From Pantoea sp. At-9b (GTDB lineage Bacteria; Pseudomonadota; Gammaproteobacteria; Enterobacterales; Enterobacteriaceae), in NCBI RefSeq assembly GCF_000175935.2, contig NC_014837.1, positions 2,294,001-2,358,000 on the forward strand: DNA of 64,000 nucleotides, read 5' to 3'. Made by a program: the position numbers and the translations under genes. A model generated the notes under the pieces. The model was not told the DNA's origin. It made no database searches and was given only the letters and a program-made list of their open reading frames with translations. The first letter of the stretch is position 1. Every line of letters starts with the position of its first letter. Below are positions 29,311-39,069 of this stretch, piece after piece.

Positions 29311-30036
29311 TCAGATTGACGTTACATCAGCGAGAATGAATGAGAGGTTGAAATTCTGAAATGACCCTGCAGGTTTGTTTGACAGCGCGTCGCTCAGAAC
29401 GCCAAGACCATAGATAAAGCTGGTTGCGGAATCCTGCCAGAACTGGAATCGGTCCACAGCTGCAATGGTTGTACTGTTTGAACCCCCAAAATCATCAAAC
29501 CCGGATAGCTGGGTGTTGCAGAATGCATAAGACCGTCCGGAAGAGAGTGAGCCGGTTACGTTTGCCGGAAGAGTCGAATTCTGTGATGAGTAAAACTGAG
29601 AGATGAGCAGGTACTTATAATCACTGTCAAACGTCTTGATACCCGACTCATTCCACAGGGCCATAACGCCCACTCTTGCGCTGGTATCGTCTGATGGACA
29701 CGCAAAAATATAATACGTAACCTGCTGGGAATTCAGGTTTGATGTTCCCTCACCCCAGATAGTAAACGTATACGTGTTCCCGCTGACAGAAAGTGAAGAT
29801 ATGCAACAGGCAGCCCGGTAATGATTCGTACTCGCCGTCTCGCTCCGAACAAAAATCATCGGCGGATATGCCGTCTTCACGGTAAAAGACACCGTGTAAT
29901 ATGCGGCAAGCCCGGAATAATAGTTACTGACCGGTGCATTTAATGTCACCGTTGCTTTCTCAATGCACATATATGCCGGGGCGGAAGCATCAAAAAGTAG
30001 CTTTCCTGCAGAATTGTACTGCCTGAAATAGGCCAT
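29311..30036 (-). CDS. Tail-associated protein of unknown function
   Basis: A 241-residue protein rich in Ser, Thr, Tyr and Phe, with beta-structure prediction and no signal peptide. Proteins of this type follow gpJ in many lambdoid phages and are thought to belong to the tail tip or fibre. It abuts the 30036 gene (shared base). Confidence 0.6.
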   Translation of the reverse strand: MAYFRQYNSAGKLLFDASAPAYMCIEKATVTLNAPVSNYYSGLAAYYTVSFTVKTAYPPMIFVRSETASTNHYRAACCISSLSVSGNTYTFTIWGEGTSNLNSQQVTYYIFACPSDDTSARVGVMALWNESGIKTFDSDYKYLLISQFYSSQNSTLPANVTGSLSSGRSYAFCNTQLSGFDDFGGSNSTTIAAVDRFQFWQDSATSFIYGLGVLSDALSNKPAGSFQNFNLSFILADVTSI

Positions 30037-30311
30037 CAGTAAGCCCCATAAATAAGAGAATATGCAGAACCCGCCCCGGAGTAAGAAATTGTCGCCCCGG
30101 AAACTGATACAGAGGGCGGAACAGAAAAAACATCAGACTGCGAGGCATAAACATAAAACCACACATCACTGACGCTGGTATCTATGCCCGTGTTGATTGT
30201 CCCCGCTGCCCCGGCCGCAATCTGCGTAATACCCCTTATTTTCCCCAGACGGTTTGACATATCGAACTGTACTGTTCCGTCAGCATTTCGGCAGATAAAG
30301 GTGTTTGCCAT
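30036..30311 (-). CDS. Small protein downstream of J
   Basis: A 91-residue beta-prone protein (MANTFICRNADGTVQFD start). TAATG links it to J: the last A of the J stop is the A of this ATG, so translation is coupled. GGGGGA precedes it. Function unknown; probably a tail-tip accessory. Confidence 0.65.
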   Translation of the reverse strand: MANTFICRNADGTVQFDMSNRLGKIRGITQIAAGAAGTINTGIDTSVSDVWFYVYASQSDVFSVPPSVSVSGATISYSGAGSAYSLIYGAY

Positions 30312-33300
30312 TAAATCCCCCACTCCATACGGACCACGCCGTTCGCATCCACCAGAGAGAATCCACCTGTTTTATCCAGTTTCCAGCCGGAATAACCGGA
30401 AACCCCGTAATTTGTGGATTGAATATAACTCCCGATCTTCGCATTGGTGATTGACGCGTCAGCAATGAATGCGCTGTTTATGAACACCTGCTCGTTAGTG
30501 ATGGCAAATGGCGTCTGTGCATTCGTGCCATTGTAGACGGCAAACGTATCAGCATTAAAAAGCGCATAGCTCTGGACTGTTGATCCGTTCCCTTCAACCC
30601 CGAGCTGCATTCCTGCAATCGATGTGGTGCCATTGCTGTTTGTCTGAACTTTAATGCCCCACTGAGCTGACAGATTCCCCTGAGTGTCGGCCAGCGCTGT
30701 GGCGGTCTCGTTGACTACAGCAGTGTTGTCATCAACTGACGCCTGGATTTGCTGGAATTGTTGCGCATATGCCTTGTCATTGGTGGCGATGGTGGTCTGT
30801 ACAGTCAGAATGTCAGCCCGGTTTTTACCTGACTGGACCATCTGATGGGTGGTGGTTGCGTCACTGTCGAGAGCGGCCTGCAGGATACCTTCGATGTTGG
30901 TATCAACCGCCTTCGACAGGTTTTCGAATGTCTCCGAATTGCGTATAGCCTCGTCGATATAGTCAATCATCCCCGGTATATCATCAGACGCCATACCAGA
31001 CGCTTCCACGAATGCAGATACACCGAAGGCGTTTTTGGTGCGCACATACATGTAATACGTCGTGTCGGCTTTCAGGCCGTGCAGCGTCCACTGTGACGCA
31101 CGACCGAGGAACTGCGCTTCATCCTCAACCGAAGCAACGCTGCTGGCCTGCACCTCGCCGGTGTACCAGAACTCGAAAGAGGTATCCGTGGTTGCAGTAA
31201 CATTCATTACCGGTACGATATCAGCCGAAAATATGCCCGGGGTCCACTGAATAAAGGTTGGCGCAGACGGTGCGCCTATCACCAGACTGACCTGCGTTTC
31301 CGCCCCCTTCATGCCGTTGCTGTTGCGGCCACGCACCCCCAGCGTATAGCTCCCCGCATCAAGCCCATAGAAATCATAAGTAAATGCCTCAGTCTCGTAA
31401 CTTTTCACCACTGTTCCGGCTTCCGTGTAAACCGTAAGTTCAAACGTCAGCTTTTTGGTGGTGGTTGCGGTTTCCCACTTCGCCGTAACCTGGACGGTTT
31501 CAGAATTGGTATTGATGATGGTCAGATTTTCAACATTGGGCACGCGGTATGTGTTCAGCGTATCGCTGGGCGTTTCAAACACCGCACCCTCGTCAACTAC
31601 CGCCTGTTTGTTCGGGTCGTGGCGGGTTGCAGAGATGGTGTAAGTGGAGTTGTTCTGATCTTCGGTGATACCCATGATCCGGAAAAGCTGTGTTGCCACT
31701 TCTCCCATTGAAATTGCAAACACAGTACCGTCACGCACCCAGGCCGGTGCAGCGGAAAGCGTGATAACCGGACCGTTCACCACTGAAATGGTGTGTTTAG
31801 CAAATTTCCCGTCAGCACCCATGATCGACATCGAGTCACCGCTACCGGCCAGGCTGGTCACATCAGCGTCAACGGTAATCTGTGGGCCGCTGTGCGATAT
31901 TATCCGACCACCCAGCCGCGTTCCGGCACGGTTGTTATCCGCAACCTCGATAATATCGCCCGGCATGAAGGCAATAGCATCGCGCGCCATCTGGAATGAA
32001 ACCTTACGGTATTCACGCTTGCAGGACTCAATCAGCCATTTTCCGGCCCGCACGGCCTGACCACGGGACGTGCAGCCGAACGCCTCCAGCGTCGTTTCGT
32101 TGTAGTTATAAAGGCTGATTTGCTCATCATCAGAAACATATTCTTTCGACGCGCTCCAGCCGTTGTTCGGGTCTGTCCACGAGACGACAACAGCGTTATA
32201 GCGTTCGCTGCGCTTCATCGAACTGTACGTGAATTTACCGTCAACCACGCTGGCATTGGTCACGACGGCAACCGGGTCTGCCGGATTATCGATAATCATC
32301 GAAAACCGCATCCCGTCCCAGAGTGCAATGCCCCGGCACGCACTGGCAATCTTATCCAGGACGTCGCGGGCGCTGGAGGCGTCGGTCAGGTATGCGTTCA
32401 TCGTAATGCGCGGCTCTTTACCACCATAACCGTCATCAACTTCCTGATCGCAGAACTGGGAAAGGATGTATAGCGTGCCGTCATCAACATCGACATAGCC
32501 CGCATATTTAGCCAGGCCATACCGGGTATTTTTCACCAACGCACGAAACAGCCAGGCTGGATTATTGGTCCATGCCGACTTAAATCCACCGGTCCAGATC
32601 CCGGTGTAGGTACGTGTCTCGGGGTCATAATTATCCGGCACATCAACGATCAGGCCGCGCAGATGATAAGTGCGGGTTGGTGTGTCCGTGTACTGGTCAC
32701 GGTCAATGACGCAACCCGCGACAGCCGTATAAGGGTAGGAAAGGCTGTCATCAGTTATTTCAGTGAAGCTGTTCCACACTGTACCGTTGTTCAGCAGATC
32801 ACTTGTGCTATCTGCTGTTATACGGCGCAGGCGAATGTCAAACGGTTTGGTTTCCGGCACGTCAACCAGATGCGCTTCCAGATACTCTCCCGAGATTTTC
32901 CCCGTAATGGTGACCGTTTTCGCAGTCGTCCATGCCGCCGTACCCGTGCGAGTCTCGATCACCATTGTGACCGAGGTATTTTTCTGGTTTCCCTTTGAGT
33001 CCTGCTCCACCAGCGATGACACGCCAATATTCATACGAACCCGGCTGACGTTTACATCGCTGACCGTTCGCACCAGAGGCGTGTCATAGGTCACATCTGC
33101 GTTGACGATCGTGGTGGCTTCAATAGTGTCAAAACCCGTGATCGCCGTCTGTGTGGCGCTACCCGGTCGCCATGCTGCGCTGACACCGTTTATGGTTACA
33201 TTGCCGCTGGCGTCGGTAACGGGGGTGCCACTCAGCAGGAAGGAGGAAAGGTAAGTCTGATCAACAGGACCGTAGATCGGTCCTTCTGTCAGAATATCGA

Positions 33301-33379
33301 GTACACGGTAGTATTGTTTTGATCTGAGATTGTCATCAACCAGGGTTGGAGTGCTGCTACCGCCGCCGCCAGAACTCAT
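30311..33379 (-). CDS. J: Tail tip host-specificity protein J
   Basis: A 1022-residue homologue of lambda gpJ, the central tail-tip protein that contacts the receptor and spans the distal baseplate. SKQYYRVLDILTEGPIYGP near the N terminus and the long fibronectin-type-III region (about 600-800) are typical. The C-terminal 200 residues, where gpJ proteins vary with the host receptor, end in a beta-rich domain (GWKLDKTGGFSLVDANG). The gene starts about 60 bases after gpI, with an internal terminator between them. Confidence 0.95.
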   Translation of the reverse strand: MSSGGGGSSTPTLVDDNLRSKQYYRVLDILTEGPIYGPVDQTYLSSFLLSGTPVTDASGNVTINGVSAAWRPGSATQTAITGFDTIEATTIVNADVTYDTPLVRTVSDVNVSRVRMNIGVSSLVEQDSKGNQKNTSVTMVIETRTGTAAWTTAKTVTITGKISGEYLEAHLVDVPETKPFDIRLRRITADSTSDLLNNGTVWNSFTEITDDSLSYPYTAVAGCVIDRDQYTDTPTRTYHLRGLIVDVPDNYDPETRTYTGIWTGGFKSAWTNNPAWLFRALVKNTRYGLAKYAGYVDVDDGTLYILSQFCDQEVDDGYGGKEPRITMNAYLTDASSARDVLDKIASACRGIALWDGMRFSMIIDNPADPVAVVTNASVVDGKFTYSSMKRSERYNAVVVSWTDPNNGWSASKEYVSDDEQISLYNYNETTLEAFGCTSRGQAVRAGKWLIESCKREYRKVSFQMARDAIAFMPGDIIEVADNNRAGTRLGGRIISHSGPQITVDADVTSLAGSGDSMSIMGADGKFAKHTISVVNGPVITLSAAPAWVRDGTVFAISMGEVATQLFRIMGITEDQNNSTYTISATRHDPNKQAVVDEGAVFETPSDTLNTYRVPNVENLTIINTNSETVQVTAKWETATTTKKLTFELTVYTEAGTVVKSYETEAFTYDFYGLDAGSYTLGVRGRNSNGMKGAETQVSLVIGAPSAPTFIQWTPGIFSADIVPVMNVTATTDTSFEFWYTGEVQASSVASVEDEAQFLGRASQWTLHGLKADTTYYMYVRTKNAFGVSAFVEASGMASDDIPGMIDYIDEAIRNSETFENLSKAVDTNIEGILQAALDSDATTTHQMVQSGKNRADILTVQTTIATNDKAYAQQFQQIQASVDDNTAVVNETATALADTQGNLSAQWGIKVQTNSNGTTSIAGMQLGVEGNGSTVQSYALFNADTFAVYNGTNAQTPFAITNEQVFINSAFIADASITNAKIGSYIQSTNYGVSGYSGWKLDKTGGFSLVDANGVVRMEWGI

Positions 33380-33392
33380 GAATGCACCTCAC

Positions 33393-33417
33393 AAAAAAAG
33401 GCCGCCCTAAGGCAGCC
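33393..33417 (-). terminator. Internal late-operon terminator (I-J)
   Basis: GGCTGCC-TTAG-GGCGGCC followed by seven T residues on the minus strand, in the gap between I and J. Confidence 0.7.
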
Positions 33418-33442
33418 CTGTAAATATTTAACTTTATGTTTA

Positions 33443-33967
33443 TCAGCTGATTGCGATGTCCCAGTCCTCGTTATTGCTGGTGTCAATCCCGAGACTGCCA
33501 ACGTTCGAACCGATCACCATTTCGCCCAGAAGTATTGGCACGGGGTTACCCTGCCCGACGCGGTTTTCAGCGCTGGTAAACGAGTTGTTCGTAATGCTGG
33601 TTGAGTCATTTTGCGATGAGCTGGAGGTTTTCAGCGTGGATGTCATATAAAGCGAGTAGGCCACTGAGGCGACCGTAACCGCCACCATAATCCAGGCCGC
33701 TGTCGCTGCCTCAATGGCTCCCTCAACAACCGGAACGAACAGCACTGCCGCGCCGTCTTTCAGATGCCGATCCATATGAAATGCCAGGCTGTCGCTGGAC
33801 ACATCACCGCCATCGATGCGGATACGCAGGCGGGTTTTATAAAAATCTCGTTTGAAGGCAGGACACTGGGCGAGCAGCAAGCGCAGCCCCTGTGAAGGGG
33901 TATCAACATTTAAAGCGATCTGGCGGAAATGTCGTCGTAAATTCCCCGCAAATCTAAAGATGAGCAT
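33443..33967 (-). CDS. I: Tail assembly protein I
   Basis: A 174-residue homologue of lambda gpI, needed for tail-tip assembly. The N-terminal ubiquitin-like part (LIFRFAGNLRRHFRQIALNVDTP) and the central hydrophobic hairpin (about 85-110, IEAATAAWIMVAVTVASVAYSL) are typical. It overlaps K, and GGAGG precedes the ATG. Confidence 0.9.
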   Translation of the reverse strand: MLIFRFAGNLRRHFRQIALNVDTPSQGLRLLLAQCPAFKRDFYKTRLRIRIDGGDVSSDSLAFHMDRHLKDGAAVLFVPVVEGAIEAATAAWIMVAVTVASVAYSLYMTSTLKTSSSSQNDSTSITNNSFTSAENRVGQGNPVPILLGEMVIGSNVGSLGIDTSNNEDWDIAIS

Positions 33968-34638
33968 TGTTCATGCCTCCAGATGGAATGGATTAACGGT
34001 GCGTAAATCCTCCGAAGCTGCTCCCGCCGACTCAGACGCCCGTAAACCTCATGATGCAGAATGGTGTTATTCCCCAGCCATATCATGGCGTGGCATGGGT
34101 CCGCCTCGGGAAATGCGCGCCGGATAATGACATCTCCGGGCTGGATATCTGCGGCGGAAACTTCATAAAATCCGTTTGCTGCCATGTTTTTCAAATACAG
34201 ATTTTCGCCACGCAGCCACCATCCATTCGTGCGTTCAAAATCAGGCAAATCGATACCACAGAGGTGATAGGCATCCCGAAACAGCGTGTAGCAGTCCGTG
34301 ATGCCATGAATGAACCGGCGGCCCAGCAGATGAGGAACAGGCCGGATTTTGCGCAGTAACCCGGCACTGGCGAGCCACCAGTCAATGCCCGTGGCTATCT
34401 GTGCAGTGCGGTCAGCCGGTGACAGCACCAGTTTTGGATTTGGATGAGAATGAAAAACGGCGGTGATTTCTCCAGCCGTTTCAGCTTTGATCCAGTCTTC
34501 ATCACTAATTCTGAAATGTTGGGATGGCTGTGGGTGGACATTCTCACAACGGACAAGGTGCGTGTTATTCAGGATCAGGCCGCACACCTCATTACCGGAT
34601 GAAGCAGAGTAGAGAAGGCACTCATCTTCCAGAGTCAT
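33910..34638 (-). CDS. K: Tail assembly protein K (JAMM plus NlpC/P60)
   Basis: A 242-residue two-domain protein like lambda gpK. The N-terminal JAMM/Mov34 metalloprotease-like domain has EVCGLIL and HSHPN-x5-SPAD. The C-terminal NlpC/P60 domain (from about 105) has Cys in TDCYTLFRDAYHL and His in PCHAMIWLG, giving a Cys-His peptidase. It is probably needed for tail-tip assembly and possibly local cell-wall cleavage at entry. ATGA overlap with L. Confidence 0.93.
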   Translation of the reverse strand: MTLEDECLLYSASSGNEVCGLILNNTHLVRCENVHPQPSQHFRISDEDWIKAETAGEITAVFHSHPNPKLVLSPADRTAQIATGIDWWLASAGLLRKIRPVPHLLGRRFIHGITDCYTLFRDAYHLCGIDLPDFERTNGWWLRGENLYLKNMAANGFYEVSAADIQPGDVIIRRAFPEADPCHAMIWLGNNTILHHEVYGRLSRREQLRRIYAPLIHSIWRHEQCSSLDLRGIYDDISARSL

Positions 34639-35339
34639 GATATTTTACTCGCCCCCGGATACCCCCCGTAGGGTTTAACCGCTGGTGCGGGAAACCGGAG
34701 GCGGCAACCGCTGAGGTGTTTTGAACACCGGTCTTTCGTTGCATCCGATGTCGGCTGATCGAACTCATCAGCCACCGCGCCGCCGCTGTAACCGCACCCG
34801 TCACCCCGGTAAAGCCACTGACATACATCAGCCAGAATGGTGCGGCCGGGGATCACGGCGTTGTCCTGATCTACCGGGGTGGAAAGGCTGTAAGTGACCT
34901 GCTCGAATGTCTCTTCAGACATTTCCTCCACGGTGTAACGGGACACAGCTTCCATCGTGGTATCAGCATCCGGATTCCCGTTCGGAAAGTTCACTGCATC
35001 AAGATGTTTTACCAGCACCTGCCGGCGGGTCAATATTGCTCCGCTTGCATCATTAAAATCACTGTTGATCCCGGTAATCAGACCGTCCATGTTGGCGACA
35101 GCCATTGTCGGACGGGCATAGGTGCCCTCGGATTTAGTTTCGAACCCCTCTACAGCAATCGGATAAGCTGAGTAAGCATTCCCCTTCCAAATCACATTGT
35201 TGTAATAACCGTTAGTACCTGAGTGAAAGCGGATGACATCGCCACCAAATGCCTGAAGGTCAAGCTCAAACAGATCGAGCATCGCATCAACACCGGCATC
35301 GACGCTTTCGATAATGAGTTCGGCAGGTATATCTCTCAT
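34635..35339 (-). CDS. L: Minor tail protein L
   Basis: A 234-residue tail-tip protein. Four cysteines in the C-terminal half (CQWLYRGDGCGY and DRCSKHLSGC) match the iron-sulfur-binding pattern of lambda gpL. The N-terminal beta-rich domain forms the tail-tip ring. Overlaps M and K by ATGA. Confidence 0.92.
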   Translation of the reverse strand: MRDIPAELIIESVDAGVDAMLDLFELDLQAFGGDVIRFHSGTNGYYNNVIWKGNAYSAYPIAVEGFETKSEGTYARPTMAVANMDGLITGINSDFNDASGAILTRRQVLVKHLDAVNFPNGNPDADTTMEAVSRYTVEEMSEETFEQVTYSLSTPVDQDNAVIPGRTILADVCQWLYRGDGCGYSGGAVADEFDQPTSDATKDRCSKHLSGCRLRFPAPAVKPYGGYPGASKIS

Positions 35340-35689
35340 CTTGGCACCTGTTCAAATGTTGCGGTTAACTCGTAATAGTTGCCGGTTTTCGTCATTGACC
35401 ACGATCGGCACACAAAAAGCGCCTGGACCCCAGTGTCTGATGGCGTCCAGTAAAATGAATCAACTGCCAACCGCGCTTTAATAAAGGCTTCGGCCTCTTT
35501 TGCCACATTAGGCCGGGAGCATTTTGAATCGTCATAACCCACGAATTTAAGCGAGTAGCTGTCCATGAGTGGGTTGATGCCTTTGGTCTGACGCTGCTCA
35601 TAGCCGTCCCCCAGAGACACAACAGACACGTTCGGCTCCCGCGAGACGGTATAGGCCTTCTGCGGTGGCCATGTGAAAGTTTCTGGCAT
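35336..35689 (-). CDS. M: Minor tail protein M
   Basis: A 117-residue protein like lambda gpM (starts MPETFTWPPQKAYTVSREP, with GDGYEQRQTKGINP), a distal-tail ring component. The start follows GGAGT. An internal terminator lies just upstream. Confidence 0.9.
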   Translation of the reverse strand: MPETFTWPPQKAYTVSREPNVSVVSLGDGYEQRQTKGINPLMDSYSLKFVGYDDSKCSRPNVAKEAEAFIKARLAVDSFYWTPSDTGVQALFVCRSWSMTKTGNYYELTATFEQVPR

Positions 35690-35702
35690 GGGTTACTCCA
35701 AA

Positions 35703-35724
35703 TAAAAAACCCGCCGGAGCGGGT
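35703..35724 (-). terminator. Internal late-operon terminator upstream of M
   Basis: ACCCGC-TCCG-GCGGGT followed by TTTTTTATTT on the minus strand. Confidence 0.7.
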
Positions 35725-35745
35725 TCTCAATATGCAGTGTGGATA

Positions 35746-35958
35746 TTAAATTTCCGACACCAATTCTTGCAGCTGTTGCTTGGCTTTTTCAAACAGACGC
35801 CGCTCAATTTCAGCCAGAGACGCCAATTTGTCGTAAGGAATGCGCACTAACACTTTGATGGTCCGGTTATGATCGTCATAAATGAACTTAACCGTGGCAA
35901 TAATTCCCGAGTCGTCCTCATGCTCGAAAGCAGTAATATCTTCGATGTAGCGTTGCAT
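35746..35958 (-). CDS. Small prophage protein between H and M
   Basis: A 70-residue acidic-to-neutral protein (MQRYIEDITAFEHEDDSG) with a beta N terminus and a helical C terminus. Good ribosome site (GGAGTGAG). No family recognised; it may be a late insertion, given the terminator just after it. Confidence 0.6.
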   Translation of the reverse strand: MQRYIEDITAFEHEDDSGIIATVKFIYDDHNRTIKVLVRIPYDKLASLAEIERRLFEKAKQQLQELVSEI

Positions 35959-35994
35959 TTTCTCACTCCTTGTTGTCAGGTAATTATTACAGCA

Positions 35995-38900
35995 TTATTT
36001 TGTTTTACTTAACATACCGCGCGGGCGCTGCTGATCTTTGATTTGATATAGCGCAACCTGCTTCATCATTGCAGACATTTTGTTCATAGTCGCATCGTCA
36101 ATGCCGCCTGTGGTCTGGATATTGAAATGCACTTCCTGCTGAATTGTCGATCCTCTGCTGGAGCTACCAATGTCCCTGTTGCTGATCACCGAGCCGTTAT
36201 CACCGGGGATCATGTACTGGCTGCCATTGCTGGCCTTGAATATTTCTGGCTTACCGCCCTCGCCCACCTTATACATGCTGTTTGCGCTGACAGGGCCGCC
36301 GTGTTCGCGAGCACCAGCCACTGACATAGTTTGCGCTGTCGTCATAGCGGCGGTGTACCCGGCAAGTCCGGCAGTGGCCGCGCCGCCGGATGTCGCTATA
36401 GAAGCAGCCATGGCAGCAGGTGACCATGAAGCCAGTAATGTGGTTGCCGCTGCCGTTCCGGCAAGAGTTGATGCAGCCAGCGCCGTAGTTGCTGATGCCT
36501 GGTTGGCTGCGATTGCCGCAGTCTGGGCTGTTTGTCCCATTACTGCGGACATAACCCACTGCGTTCCCATCTGAACCAGGCTGCTCACCACGCCATTAAG
36601 AATAGATGTGCCAATATTGGACAATGCTTCTAAAAGGCTTTGAGTGCCGTTGAGAAGGCCTGTTATTGCGTTGGTAGCGCCACCGCTCAATGACTCAATG
36701 GCTGTTCCCAGTAATGCGTTTGAATCGCTCTGGGCCTTGTAAATCTCCCACTGCGCGGCGAGACGTGCCTGCTCATACTCGGTGTTGGCAGCATTCATGA
36801 GCGCCAGCCCGTTCTGCGTCAGCACGCCCTTTTCGGTTTCAAATTGCTTAATTAATTCCAGTTTTCGGGCGTTCTCGTTAGCCAGTTGCTGTACCGGGTC
36901 GATGGTTCCCTGAGCATCCTGCAGAGGGGTAACCCCGGAATTTTGGTCTGCCCGGATCTTGGCTAAATTAACCTGGTGCTGTTGCTCCAGCTGTTCGCTG
37001 GTCTGGTTATACTGCTGCTGGGTTATTTTCTTTGCATCGTATGCAGTTTGCAGATCCTTAACATCCTGCGCATAGCTGGCATTTTCCTTTGCTTCCGGGA
37101 TGAGCTTTTCAGCTGCTGCCTGAGCCTTAAGTGCGTTTGCCGTGTCCCATTTTTTTGCAGCGTACTGCCCGGCCAGCGCGATTTGTTCCTGAGTTGCACC
37201 TTTGCCGAGAGACTGCTGCGCAGTCAGGATGGCCTGTTCACGGCTCAGTTCAGTTGTCGAGTTTGCAGCAAGATCAGACTGCTGTTTCAGGTTCGCCAAT
37301 TTTTGGGCGACAGTCTCTTCCTGCTTAGCCAGTTGGCTACTGCTGGTTTTAAGTTTCTGCTGAGCCTGGATATTGTTATATGTCTGCTCGGCCTCGTTCT
37401 GCATTCTGATAGCTTCTTTGCTGTCATCAGAAAATCCTGCATCCCTGGCCTTGTAAAGTGCCTGTAATCTGGCACGAGCAGCACCCTGCTTCTGCGAAAG
37501 TTCCAAATCCCGTTCTGACTGCTGTATCAGGTTCTTCTGCCCCTGAGTAAAATTATCCCTCTCAGCCTGCAAGGATTTCAACTGACCTTCTGCTATTGTT
37601 GCTTGTGATGATAAAGCGACCAAACCTTTTACAAACTCCAATAGTGCCTTAGTTCCGTCTGGAGTTGTGGAAGTAAATGTTTGGAGTCTGGAAATTAAAT
37701 CCCTTAAGGCTTCGGGTGATTTGGACGTAGCTACATTATCCAATCCCCTTGCCAGTTCAAATGCCTGCTGCTGAGATATATCGAACTTGCTGGATATTGC
37801 CCCTACTGTGTTAGTCATGCTGTTAATTGTTGCTGAAAACCCACTTCCAGCATTATCAGCCTGCTTTAACGCTGATTCATAATCAGAGGTGTCAATTTTC
37901 AATGTTTTTAATGCTGATGAGAAAGTTTCAAGAGATGCATAACCTCCTCCGATTCCACTAATTAACGCATCACCAAATGACACAATAGATTTTGCTGCAT
38001 CGCTCATTGCACTTGGTAGTTCTGACACAGCCTGTTTATATTCTAAAACAGCCTGATTTCTTAATATTGTTGCCGCTTCTGCATTCGTCCGAGCCAATAA
38101 TGCATATTTATCAGAAAGCGCTGCGACTCCCCCCTGAGAAATAGAAATTACTTGGTCCAATGCGTTTGTGGCAGCCGCCAAATTTTTCATTTTATCTTCA
38201 GCATTACCCAGCGACTTAACCAGAGTTCCTACCAGCACGGATCCCAACGCGATTATCGCACCGATAATGGCACCGCTCGGACCGAATGCACCAGCCAGTT
38301 GAGAACCCTGCTGGCTGAATGCAACCAGCGCAGATTGTCCTCCCTGAACCTGGACAATAAAGTCCTGCACCTGATACCCGGCCTGCTGCATTTGCTGACG
38401 CCATGCCCCATGGCTTTTGGTACCCTGATCGACACTGTTTTTCATGTCGAAAAGCTGTCCGGTTAACTGACCAATTTTCTGCTTTTCTTCATCACTTGCA
38501 GAAGATCCAGCCCGCAACTGCGCAGCCAGGACAGCCGCACTACGCGCTCCATTCTCGTTGGCTTCTTCCAGAATGGCTATCTGGTTGCCAAGCCCCTCAA
38601 TCATTGACTCGGCGCGTGAATACTCGCTTGATGCCGCAGCCGTGCTGCTGGAAGACTCCTTCATAGCGCTCGCCATAGAGTTCACCGATGAAATCAGTGT
38701 CTGCATGGCGGCATTCATCTGTGTCAGCGTCATGCTGGCGGCTACAGAGTTTGTGTTGGCCTGGCTGATGGCTGTGGCTACGGCAGAAAACGTGGTGTTC
38801 AGCGATTGAAGACTGCCATCCATTGATTTGGCATGGCTGGTGATCTGATCCAGATTAGACGCTGTAGACTTTGCTTCTTTACCAAGATTATCAATTGCTT

Positions 38901-39024
38901 TCCCGGTGTTCTTAGCGTTACCGGTCATGTCAGACAAAGCCGATTTAACCTCATTGGCACCAGTCAGGAGTTTGGCAGTCTCCAACTCAACGTCGTAATA
39001 AATCTCCCCAACCTTTTCTGACAT
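35995..39024 (-). CDS. H: Tail tape measure protein H
   Basis: A 1009-residue protein that sets tail length. Long helical, Ala/Gln-rich stretches (about 20-230 and 500-700) and hydrophobic, Gly/Ala-rich segments near 255-280 and 830-960 (IGAIIALGSVLVGTLV) fit pore-forming and scaffolding parts. Its start after CGGAGAT is at 39024; the frame is open ten codons upstream. It follows a moron gene with its own terminator. Confidence 0.93.
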   Translation of the reverse strand: MSEKVGEIYYDVELETAKLLTGANEVKSALSDMTGNAKNTGKAIDNLGKEAKSTASNLDQITSHAKSMDGSLQSLNTTFSAVATAISQANTNSVAASMTLTQMNAAMQTLISSVNSMASAMKESSSSTAAASSEYSRAESMIEGLGNQIAILEEANENGARSAAVLAAQLRAGSSASDEEKQKIGQLTGQLFDMKNSVDQGTKSHGAWRQQMQQAGYQVQDFIVQVQGGQSALVAFSQQGSQLAGAFGPSGAIIGAIIALGSVLVGTLVKSLGNAEDKMKNLAAATNALDQVISISQGGVAALSDKYALLARTNAEAATILRNQAVLEYKQAVSELPSAMSDAAKSIVSFGDALISGIGGGYASLETFSSALKTLKIDTSDYESALKQADNAGSGFSATINSMTNTVGAISSKFDISQQQAFELARGLDNVATSKSPEALRDLISRLQTFTSTTPDGTKALLEFVKGLVALSSQATIAEGQLKSLQAERDNFTQGQKNLIQQSERDLELSQKQGAARARLQALYKARDAGFSDDSKEAIRMQNEAEQTYNNIQAQQKLKTSSSQLAKQEETVAQKLANLKQQSDLAANSTTELSREQAILTAQQSLGKGATQEQIALAGQYAAKKWDTANALKAQAAAEKLIPEAKENASYAQDVKDLQTAYDAKKITQQQYNQTSEQLEQQHQVNLAKIRADQNSGVTPLQDAQGTIDPVQQLANENARKLELIKQFETEKGVLTQNGLALMNAANTEYEQARLAAQWEIYKAQSDSNALLGTAIESLSGGATNAITGLLNGTQSLLEALSNIGTSILNGVVSSLVQMGTQWVMSAVMGQTAQTAAIAANQASATTALAASTLAGTAAATTLLASWSPAAMAASIATSGGAATAGLAGYTAAMTTAQTMSVAGAREHGGPVSANSMYKVGEGGKPEIFKASNGSQYMIPGDNGSVISNRDIGSSSRGSTIQQEVHFNIQTTGGIDDATMNKMSAMMKQVALYQIKDQQRPRGMLSKTK

Positions 39025-39040
39025 ACGGATCTCCGAGAAA

Positions 39041-39064
39041 TAAAAAACCCGCATTTCGCGGGTT
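39041..39064 (-). terminator. Terminator of the moron gene
   Basis: AACCCGC-GAAAT-GCGGGTT followed by TTTTATTTCTC on the minus strand, between the secreted moron protein and H. Confidence 0.75.
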
Positions 39065-39069
39065 ATATT